Positions 8,030-13,820 of a stretch of DNA of 16,235 bases are shown here, piece after piece. The translations under genes were made by a program, and so were the position numbers. Position 1 is the first letter of the stretch. Each line of letters starts with the position of its first letter. Source of the DNA: an uncultured cyanobacterium (GTDB lineage: Bacteria; Cyanobacteriota; Cyanobacteriia; Cyanobacteriales; Chroococcidiopsidaceae); the NCBI GenBank assembly GCA_946221495.1, contig CAMIFA010000122.1, positions 1 to 16,235 on the forward strand, given 5' to 3'. The notes under the pieces are model-generated. The model saw nothing but the letters and a program-made list of their open reading frames with translations, ran no database searches and was not told the origin of the DNA.

Positions 8030-8063
8030 TAGGGATTAGGGATTAGGGATTAGGGATTAGGGA
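8030..8063 (+). repeat. TAGGGAT heptanucleotide tandem repeat
   Basis: Four exact TAGGGAT units plus a six-base partial follow the fabZ stop by three bases. This is a short tandemly repeated repetitive (STRR) sequence of the type known in cyanobacteria. It lies in the 188-bp fabZ-lpxA spacer, which also holds an A/T-rich stretch (8090-8115) and C-rich DNA (8165-8200). Confidence 0.92.
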
Positions 8064-8202
8064 CTTAAAAAATGGCAGAAGATGAATGTGATGCAATTAA
8101 ATTTTTAAATTCTCATTCTTCACGCAGTCAACGCAGCTTTTGGAGGTTCCCTGCAAAAGAACATTGACCCCAACCCCAACATCTAACCCCCAACCCCTTT
8201 GT

Positions 8203-8217
8203 GGAGACGCATTCTTG
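8203..8217 (+). promoter_or_regulatory. Ribosome binding site deciding a TTG start for lpxA
   Basis: GGAG at 8203-8206 lies eight bases before TTG 8215, the only start-like codon beside the conserved LpxA N-terminus (KTLIHPTAVIHP). The open frame continues back to a TTG at 8140, but that part is C-rich spacer encoding a proline/threonine run not typical of the family. Confidence 0.6.
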
Positions 8218-9045
8218 AAGACACTGATTCATCCAACTGCTGTAATTCATCCTGGCGCTCAACTGCATCCGACAGTACAGGTTGGTCCTTATGCCGTAGT
8301 TGGAAATGAAGTGACAGTTGGTTTTGAAACTGTGATTGGCGCTCATGTGGTGCTAGAGGGACCAACTAATATTGGTGCGAGAAATAAAATTTTTCCCCAC
8401 GCCGTAATTGGCTCGGAACCCCAAGACCTTAAGTATAATGGTGCTGCTAGTTGGGTGAAAATTGGCGATGGCAATCGGATTCGTGAGTATGTGACAATTA
8501 ACCGCGCCACTGGCGAGAATGAAGCTACTTTAGTTGGTAACAATAATTTATTGATGGCTTATGTCCATGTAGCGCATAACTGTGTGATTGAAGATTCTGT
8601 GGTAATCTCTAATGCCTTAGCAATGGCTGGTCATGTTCATATTGAGTCACAAGCAGTAATTGGTGGCGCTGTAGGTATCCATCAGTTTGTGCATATTGGC
8701 AGGTTGGCAATGGTAGGTGGCATGAGCCGGATTGACCGCGATGTACCGCCGTATATGCTGGTGGAAGGTAGCCCGGCACGAGTGCGATCGCTTAACCTTG
8801 TAGGACTAAAACGAGCCGGAATTCTTGAAGAAGGACTCACATTTCAAACACTTAAAAAAGCTTTTCGGATTCTCTACCGTTCTGGATTACCGCTTAATCA
8901 AGCTTTGGAACAACTAGAACTACTAGCAGATAATCAGTATTTACAACACTTGTATACTTTCCTGCAAATGTCCCAAACCGAAGGACGGCGCAGCACTATT
9001 CCCGGACGGACTATCAGCAAAGAAAAGCTGATAGCTGATAGCTAA
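8215..9045 (+). CDS. lpxA: Acyl-ACP--UDP-N-acetylglucosamine O-acyltransferase
   Basis: LpxA transfers a 3-hydroxyacyl chain from ACP to UDP-GlcNAc, the first step of lipid A synthesis, in the cytosol. The protein is 276 residues from TTG 8215. Its first two thirds are hexapeptide repeats of a left-handed beta helix (IHPTAVIHPGAQLHPTVQVG and many following). The catalytic histidine lies in HVAHNC (His121). IREYVTINRAT, HQFVHIGRLAMVGGM and DVPPYMLVEGSPARV are characteristic, followed by a helical C-terminal acyl-carrier binding part. The last residues (LIADS) and stop are coded by AGCTGAT heptads. The stop overlaps the lpxB ATG by one base (TAATG), indicating translational coupling. Start choice is discussed at its ribosome site. 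Confidence 0.95.
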   Translation: MKTLIHPTAVIHPGAQLHPTVQVGPYAVVGNEVTVGFETVIGAHVVLEGPTNIGARNKIFPHAVIGSEPQDLKYNGAASWVKIGDGNRIREYVTINRATGENEATLVGNNNLLMAYVHVAHNCVIEDSVVISNALAMAGHVHIESQAVIGGAVGIHQFVHIGRLAMVGGMSRIDRDVPPYMLVEGSPARVRSLNLVGLKRAGILEEGLTFQTLKKAFRILYRSGLPLNQALEQLELLADNQYLQHLYTFLQMSQTEGRRSTIPGRTISKEKLIADS

Positions 9046-9053
9046 TGGCTGAT
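9026..9053 (+). repeat. AGCTGAT heptanucleotide repeat spanning the lpxA stop and lpxB start
   Basis: Four consecutive 7-base units: AGCTGAT, AGCTGAT, AGCTAAT, GGCTGAT. The changed base in unit three makes the lpxA TAA and, with the first base of unit four, the lpxB ATG. The repeat therefore codes the LpxA tail and the first LpxB codons. Confidence 0.8.
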
Positions 9054-10220
9054 AGGATGCGGATATTTATCAGCACTGGCGAGGTTTCTGGCGATTTGCA
9101 AGGAGCTATGCTAGTTACAGCCTTGAAGCGGCAAGGAGCGGCGGCTGGGCAGGAATTAGAGATTGTGGCTTTAGGCGGCTACGCAATGGCAGATGCCGGA
9201 GCAACTTTGTTAGCTAATACGATTAGCATTGGTTCTGTTGGTACTCTAGAAGCTCTGCCTTTTGTTTTGCCTACGCTGAAAATTCAGCGTTATGCCAAGC
9301 AATACCTTAAGCAACACCCGCCCGACTTGGTGCTGTTGATTGACTATGCCCAACCAAATCTATCTATAGGAACTTATATCCGGCGACAGATGCCAAAAGT
9401 ACCAATAGCGTACTACATAGCACCGCAGATGTGGGTTTGGTGGGCGAATAAGCGCGATACAACTCGGATTGTCGAAATTACAGATAAGCTATTAGCAATA
9501 TTTCCGGAAGAAGCTCGATATTTCCAAGCCAAAGGAGCCGCCGTTAGCTGGGTGGGACATCCTTTAGTAGACAGAATGCAGAATGCTCCTAGTCGGGAAG
9601 CAGCACGGGAAAAGCTAGGAATCACGCCAGAACAAATAGCGATCGCGCTGTTTCCGGCTTCGCGTCGTCAAGAACTGAAGTATCTTTTACCAGTAATGTT
9701 TGCAGCAGCTAAAACTATTCAGGAGAAGTTACCGCAAGTACATTTCTGGATTCCTTTGTCTTTAGAAATTTATCGTCAACCGATCCTTGATGCGATCGCG
9801 CATTATGGTCTCCAAGCTACTTTGTTATCAGGTCAAACGCAAGAAGTAATCGCCGCAGCCGACTTGGCAATTACCAAATCGGGGACAGTTAACTTAGAAC
9901 TGGCGCTGTTAAACGTACCGCAGGTTGTTATTTATCGCGTTAGTCCATTTACTGCTTGGCTGGCGCGTAAGTTGCTGAAATTTTCTATTGAGTTCATGTC
10001 GCCGCCTAACTTGGTAGAGATGAAATCAATTGTGCCGGAATTACTTCAAGAACAAGCGACACCAGAAAACATTGTCCACAATGCTCTAGAACTGCTGCTT
10101 AATCCTAGCCGTCGGCAGCAAATGCTCACAGATTATCAGCAAATGCGCTCCGCTTTAGGAGAAGTAGGAGTATGCGATCGCGCTGCTCAAGAAATTCTGG
10201 CTCTGCTACCACAGGGATAA
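9045..10220 (+). CDS. lpxB: Lipid-A-disaccharide synthase
   Basis: LpxB is a GT19 glycosyltransferase that joins UDP-diacylglucosamine to lipid X to form the lipid A disaccharide at the inner membrane face. It has 391 residues from ATG 9045, close to the usual length. The motifs in order are STGEVSGDLQGA at the N-terminus, LIDYAQPNL (the counterpart of the enterobacterial DxPDFN), IAPQMWVWW, VGHPLVDR, LFPASRRQELK, TKSGTVNLELAL in the UDP-sugar site, and MSPPNLV. The start overlaps the lpxA stop. ATG 9057 (MRIFIS) matches the family start better, but its preceding AGG touches the ATG, so the coupled ATG 9045 is kept. Three HIP1 sites lie inside the gene. It closes the cluster; a 166-bp gap follows. 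Confidence 0.96.
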   Translation: MADRMRIFISTGEVSGDLQGAMLVTALKRQGAAAGQELEIVALGGYAMADAGATLLANTISIGSVGTLEALPFVLPTLKIQRYAKQYLKQHPPDLVLLIDYAQPNLSIGTYIRRQMPKVPIAYYIAPQMWVWWANKRDTTRIVEITDKLLAIFPEEARYFQAKGAAVSWVGHPLVDRMQNAPSREAAREKLGITPEQIAIALFPASRRQELKYLLPVMFAAAKTIQEKLPQVHFWIPLSLEIYRQPILDAIAHYGLQATLLSGQTQEVIAAADLAITKSGTVNLELALLNVPQVVIYRVSPFTAWLARKLLKFSIEFMSPPNLVEMKSIVPELLQEQATPENIVHNALELLLNPSRRQQMLTDYQQMRSALGEVGVCDRAAQEILALLPQG

Positions 10221-10270
10221 AATTATTGCAGATTGCCATAACTGAGTGAAAATTATTTAATAAATTAGTC

Positions 10271-10288
10271 CAGCTGCTATAGCAACTG
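10271..10288 (+). repeat. Imperfect palindrome between lpxB and the methyltransferase gene
   Basis: CAGCTGCTATAGCAACTG is an 18-base palindrome with one mismatched pair and a perfect 10-base core, TGCTATAGCA. It is too short and has no T run, so it is not a convincing terminator. It could be an interspersed palindrome or a protein-binding site. Confidence 0.45.
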
Positions 10289-10346
10289 TCATAAATGTTA
10301 GGACACTGGGTTTATAGCTCAAACCGTTGCCGGGTAAGCATCATAG

Positions 10347-10360
10347 TTTTGACTTTTGAC
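10347..10360 (+). repeat. TTTTGAC heptamer, two tandem copies
   Basis: Two exact TTTTGAC units and a following TTT lie 27 bases before the methyltransferase ATG. With only two copies this may be chance, but the period and motif match the heptamer repeats elsewhere in this window. Confidence 0.45.
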
Positions 10361-10386
10361 TTTGCTACATAAACTCGCTCAGTTCT

Positions 10387-11658
10387 ATGCCAAAAATCTT
10401 CAACATCCATTCCCACCGCCCGGTTGCAGTGGATTTATTTGCTGGTGCTGGCGGGTTTTCCCTAGGAATTGAGCAAGCTGGCTTTGATGTTCTAGTAGCC
10501 GTTGAGAACGATCCAATCCATGCCGCTACTTATACCTTTAACTTTCCGCTAACTAAAGTTTTATGTGCAGATGCGGCAACTTTAACTGCGGAAGTAATTA
10601 AACAAGCGGCACACCAAGCATATACATCCCATAATCCCCAAGCTCAGCAAAGTTGGAACGGGCGAATTGACTTAATTTTTGGTGGCCCGCCTTGTCAGGG
10701 TTTCTCAATTATCGGTAAACGATTAGTTAATGACGAGCGTAACAGTTTGGTATTTCACTTTTACCGTCTAGTAACTGCTTTAAATCCCCGATACTTTGTG
10801 ATGGAAAATGTACCAGGAATAGCTGTAGGAAAACATCAAAAGTGGCTCAAGCAGCTAAAGACTCAGTTTAAGAAAGCTGGGTATAAAGTTCAAGCAGATA
10901 TTTTAAATGCGGCAGATTTTGGCGTACCACAGAAGCGACGACGGCTGTTTTTAATTGGTAGTCAAGAGGAAGGTGTTACCTTGGTGAGCTTGCCCAAACC
11001 ACAAAGTAAATTGGTAACAGTAGGAGAAGCGATCGCCGATTTACCTGACTTAGATAACTTCCCTGAACTTAAAACAACGGATGAAGTGCTATTGAATTCG
11101 GAGCAACTCCCGCTACAGCAAAAAAGCAGTTTATATGCCCAAATGTTACGAGGTGAGGTATCTGGAGATAACATCTCCTACAAGCGTCTATGGAATCCAC
11201 AACTGTTGACTAGTTCCATGCAGACTCAGCATAGCGAAAACTGTATTGATCGCTTTGCCGCTACCCATCCTAATCAGCGTGAACAAATTAGCCACCTACG
11301 CCGCTTAGATATTAACGGACTCTGTCATACTTTACGCGCTGGTACTGGACATGAACGCGGTAGTTACACTTCTCCACGTCCGATTCATCCGATTCAACCA
11401 CGAGTTATTTCTGTACGTGAAGCAGCACGATTACATTCATTCCCCGACTGGTTTAGGTTCCATCAAACGAAATGGCACGGATTTCGGCAAGTAGGTAATG
11501 CAGTTCCGCCACTGCTAGCAAAAGCGGTGGGCTGTGAAATTGTTACGGCTTTGGGCATTATGCCTTTAGTTCCAGAAGTAGCGTTGAAATTAGGTGATAC
11601 TGATTTGCTACGATGCGATCGCACCGCAGCGATGAACTACTGGAATTACAAAAGTTAA
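10387..11658 (+). CDS. C5-cytosine DNA methyltransferase, apparently solitary
   Basis: This enzyme transfers a methyl group from S-adenosylmethionine to C5 of cytosine in a specific DNA site. All core motifs of the 423-residue protein are present and in order: motif I DLFAGAGGFSLG, motif IV GGPPCQGFS with catalytic Cys103, motif VI MENVPG (Glu140), motif VIII QKRRR (182-186). A variable target-recognition region (about 215-330) follows, then RVISVREAARLHSFP (motif IX) and QVGNAVPP (motif X). No restriction endonuclease gene lies beside it, so it looks like a solitary enzyme. Solitary cyanobacterial m5C methyltransferases specific for CGATCG are known (the M.Ssp6803I/DmtC type), and CGATCG is the core of the abundant HIP1 sites. 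That specificity is inferred, not shown. ATG 10387 has no clear Shine-Dalgarno. Confidence 0.93.
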   Translation: MPKIFNIHSHRPVAVDLFAGAGGFSLGIEQAGFDVLVAVENDPIHAATYTFNFPLTKVLCADAATLTAEVIKQAAHQAYTSHNPQAQQSWNGRIDLIFGGPPCQGFSIIGKRLVNDERNSLVFHFYRLVTALNPRYFVMENVPGIAVGKHQKWLKQLKTQFKKAGYKVQADILNAADFGVPQKRRRLFLIGSQEEGVTLVSLPKPQSKLVTVGEAIADLPDLDNFPELKTTDEVLLNSEQLPLQQKSSLYAQMLRGEVSGDNISYKRLWNPQLLTSSMQTQHSENCIDRFAATHPNQREQISHLRRLDINGLCHTLRAGTGHERGSYTSPRPIHPIQPRVISVREAARLHSFPDWFRFHQTKWHGFRQVGNAVPPLLAKAVGCEIVTALGIMPLVPEVALKLGDTDLLRCDRTAAMNYWNYKS

Positions 11659-11724
11659 GTTTTAGATGTTTTTGCCTAGTTGTAAACACACTCAACAAAT
11701 CTTTTTGCTTGTGAATGTGGCTTT

Positions 11725-12201
11725 TTATCTCCAACCAGTTAAATATTTATTTGTTTGATATTTATATACTCTTTGTCCATTTTTGAAGACGCTAAAGGTA
11801 ACAGTATCGATATTTATCTCTTGGCATTGGCATTGGGGTGAATACTTCTGAGCCATGCTTACATACACTTGATATGTGTACTGATTATTTACAGCTTTGT
11901 AAAATGCCGGTTCAGCCGGAATATTATCGCTTTGTACTAAAGGAAGAATGATCTTTCCGCCAGTCTTTTTATTTTGTCCAACATAGTGAGTTGGAGTTAA
12001 TTCATAAGAATTAATATTACCAGAAGCATTTTGATCTATACAAATTGCCACAACAAATTCAGGACTCGATATAGCTATCTCAGTCAGCCAATTCTTTTGT
12101 TTGCAGAGCGCTGATTGTCCATGAGAATTAATTTCTGCTTTTGTAGGAAGCGCTAGAACTGTTACACTAGCTAGAGATAAAGCTAAGGATCTCCAGATCA
12201 T
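11725..12201 (-). CDS. Secreted hypothetical protein with four cysteines
   Basis: I do not recognise the family. The 158-residue product has a clear Sec signal peptide: MIWR, a hydrophobic stretch, then a likely cut after ALPTKA (about residue 22). The mature part has four cysteines (33, 54, 124, 126), the last two in QCQCQ, allowing two disulfides outside the cytoplasm. It ends with a Tyr/Lys-rich tail. There is no lipobox and no further membrane segment. ATG 12199-12201 has GAAG nine bases upstream. The gene converges on the methyltransferase and diverges from the cytochrome b gene. It is more A/T-rich than its neighbours and has no HIP1 site, which may mean an accessory gene. Length, signal peptide and position support it being real. 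Confidence 0.75.
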   Translation of the reverse strand: MIWRSLALSLASVTVLALPTKAEINSHGQSALCKQKNWLTEIAISSPEFVVAICIDQNASGNINSYELTPTHYVGQNKKTGGKIILPLVQSDNIPAEPAFYKAVNNQYTYQVYVSMAQKYSPQCQCQEINIDTVTFSVFKNGQRVYKYQTNKYLTGWR

Positions 12202-12231
12202 AATTTTACTTCACTCATTGAATTAAAACTG

Positions 12232-12263
12232 TCTATATTTAGAGAATTACCTAAAATTCTCAA
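12232..12263 (-). promoter_or_regulatory. Candidate promoter for the secreted hypothetical gene
   Basis: Read on the - strand, TTGAGA (complement of 12258-12263) and AAATAT (12235-12240) are spaced by 17 bases; TATAGA (12232-12237) is an alternative -10 at a poorer spacing. It ends about 30 bases before the start codon. The match is moderate in A/T-rich DNA. The rest of the 192-bp divergent gap (12202-12393) shows only weak -10-like DNA (TACAAT near 12321) for the gene on the other strand. Confidence 0.3.
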
Positions 12264-12393
12264 AGTTCCTGGAAATTTTGAGCGAGTAATAGTTATCAAG
12301 CTCTTGTTAGTTGTGGTAAATACAATTATGTAGCTACTAAGCTAATACCGATAAGAACACTTCATCGCTCTCTTCTTTAGATGGTAACTAACA

Positions 12394-12993
12394 GTGAATT
12401 ATTCTGATAAAAATGAATTTCGTCCGCTATTTAGTCAAGCTAGTTTAGCAAAGATTTTCCACTTACTTAACATCATTAGCTTGGTTTTGATGATTACCAG
12501 TGGACTCCAGATTTATAATGCTAATCCAGTATTTGGTGGACGTGGAGGGTGGCAGTTTCCGCCGATATTTTTATTAGGTGGTTGGCTAGCGGGAGGCAGA
12601 CACTGGCACTTTGCTGCTATGTGGTTATTTTCACTCAATTTACTTGGCTACGGAATTTATATTTTGATTACTCAGCGCTGGCAGCATAAATTTTTAGGTT
12701 CTAACGACCTGAAAGCGCTACAAATGAGTAAGAATCCCAAGCGCAAACTTTATGCATGGCATCGATTAGCTTACACGGCAATTATTCCAGTCTTGCTGCT
12801 GGCTATTCTTAGTGGGTTAGGAATGTATAAACCAGCTCAGTTTTACTGGATTGTTGATCTGTTTGGCAATTGGCAGGCTTTACGAGTTGTGCATTTTATT
12901 TCAGTACCTACAGTTGTGATTTTTGCGATCGCGCATTCTTGGTTAGGGCTGAAAGTAGGAGGCGATCGTTTACTTGAATCAATGTTTTGGTAA
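12394..12993 (+). CDS. Membrane cytochrome b (b561/formate dehydrogenase gamma-like)
   Basis: This is a di-heme b-type cytochrome that should pass electrons between the membrane quinone pool and an extracytoplasmic partner. It has 199 residues with four hydrophobic segments (about 22-41, 72-93, 126-145, 165-186). Histidines sit where such cytochromes bind heme: His23 in segment one, His70/His72 at the start of segment two, His123 before segment three, and His167 and His181 in segment four. The RxxxxF-His-xxN start and the SG turn (36-37) also fit. The only plausible start is GTG 12394; the nearby ATGs are out of frame. The molybdopterin oxidoreductase begins seven bases after its stop, so they almost certainly form one operon and one electron-transfer unit, comparable in layout to MsrP/MsrQ though the cytochrome family differs. 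The substrate is unknown. Confidence 0.88.
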   Translation: MNYSDKNEFRPLFSQASLAKIFHLLNIISLVLMITSGLQIYNANPVFGGRGGWQFPPIFLLGGWLAGGRHWHFAAMWLFSLNLLGYGIYILITQRWQHKFLGSNDLKALQMSKNPKRKLYAWHRLAYTAIIPVLLLAILSGLGMYKPAQFYWIVDLFGNWQALRVVHFISVPTVVIFAIAHSWLGLKVGGDRLLESMFW

Positions 12994-13000
12994 ATATTTT

Positions 13001-13720
13001 ATGCGTCCGATTTCCAATCCTCGTCTTTTACTAGCGCGTCGGCAATTTTTACAATTGTCTGGAGTTAGTGTTGGTTTACTGTTAGGTGGTTGTAGCTTAA
13101 GTGTATTTGAAGGCGTTGTCGGCAAAGTCTCCGAGCCACTTAATCAAAGCGTTGAATCTTTATTATTAAATGGGCAGAAGCCTGTACCAGAGTTTCCACT
13201 CAGTGCTATTGAGCCAGATGCTTTACTAATCAATTCGTTTGATTTTACTCCCCAAATCGATCCAGAAAAGTTTCGCTTGATAATTGACGGCGAGGTAAAT
13301 AACCCGTTGCAACTGAGTATGGCAGATATTCAGCAAATGCCTTTGACTTCAATGATTATTCGTCATGTGTGTGTTGAAGGTTGGGCAGCGATTGTGCAGT
13401 GGGGAGGTGTGCGACTGCGCGATTTGGTGGCTCTAGTGCAGCCGAAAGAGAATGTTCGCTACGTTTACTTTGAATCTGCCGATCGCTACTACGGAAGTTG
13501 GGATATTGCTTCAGCTTTGCATCCCCAGACTTTAATGGCATATCAAAAAAACGGTGAAGCTTTATCAGTAGACAACGGCGCACCTATACGTCTAGCCTCA
13601 CCAATTAAACTCGGCTACAAGCAAAGTAAATGGGTAACTCGAATTACCTTAGTTAGTAACTTGCTACACGCCAAAGGTTACTGGGAAGATCAAGGCTATG
13701 AGTGGTTTGCCGGGTTGTAG
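13001..13720 (+). CDS. Tat-exported molybdopterin oxidoreductase (sulfite oxidase/MsrP fold), probable lipoprotein
   Basis: This is a 239-residue COG2041-type enzyme with a molybdopterin cofactor. The N-terminus has a twin-arginine signal (ARRQFL, Arg13-Arg14) and a hydrophobic stretch ending LLLGGC, where Cys31 fits a lipobox, so a Tat-exported membrane-anchored lipoprotein is likely. The catalytic domain begins near residue 85 (FRLIIDGEV). The molybdenum-ligand cysteine is Cys124 in RHVCVEGW, followed by WGGVRL, GAPIRLASPIKLGYKQ and the C-terminal GYEWFAGL. ATG 13001 is preferred to TTG 12974, which overlaps the cytochrome gene and would bury the Tat motif. The preceding cytochrome b is the likely electron partner. 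The fold is shared by sulfite oxidases and methionine sulfoxide reductase MsrP; no dimerisation domain of true sulfite oxidase is present. The substrate is unknown. Confidence 0.92.
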   Translation: MRPISNPRLLLARRQFLQLSGVSVGLLLGGCSLSVFEGVVGKVSEPLNQSVESLLLNGQKPVPEFPLSAIEPDALLINSFDFTPQIDPEKFRLIIDGEVNNPLQLSMADIQQMPLTSMIIRHVCVEGWAAIVQWGGVRLRDLVALVQPKENVRYVYFESADRYYGSWDIASALHPQTLMAYQKNGEALSVDNGAPIRLASPIKLGYKQSKWVTRITLVSNLLHAKGYWEDQGYEWFAGL

Positions 13721-13769
13721 GAGTTTACAGTTAAAAGAATCTCCCTAGTGGCGCTTTTAGCGATCGCAA

Positions 13770-13798
13770 TTGCCTAGACTGGAAAATAGATTTAGATT
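13770..13798 (+). promoter_or_regulatory. Candidate sigma70-type promoter for the M48 protease gene
   Basis: TTGCCT (13770-13775) and TAGATT (13793-13798) are separated by exactly 17 bases, 22 bases before the ATG used for the protease. A HIP1 site (13760-13767) abuts the -35. Its position speaks against the TTG at 13770 as a translation start. Confidence 0.4.
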
Positions 13799-13820
13799 AG
13801 CAAAAGTAGGAATCCCCGCC

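Noticed and set aside
8072..8167. A 31-codon open frame (starting ATG GCA GAA GAT) in the fabZ-lpxA spacer.
   Set aside because: It has no ribosome site, shows no recognisable motif, and overlaps repeat and C-rich spacer DNA; chance ORFs of this size are common.
3936..10220. The bamA-lpx cluster as a novel gene system.
   Set aside because: Omp85, LpxC, FabZ, LpxA and LpxB in this order are a known conserved cyanobacterial arrangement; only the repeats within it are unusual.
11659..11724. A terminator shared by the convergent methyltransferase and secreted-protein genes.
   Set aside because: There are short T runs (CTTTTT), but I found no stem of useful length beside them.
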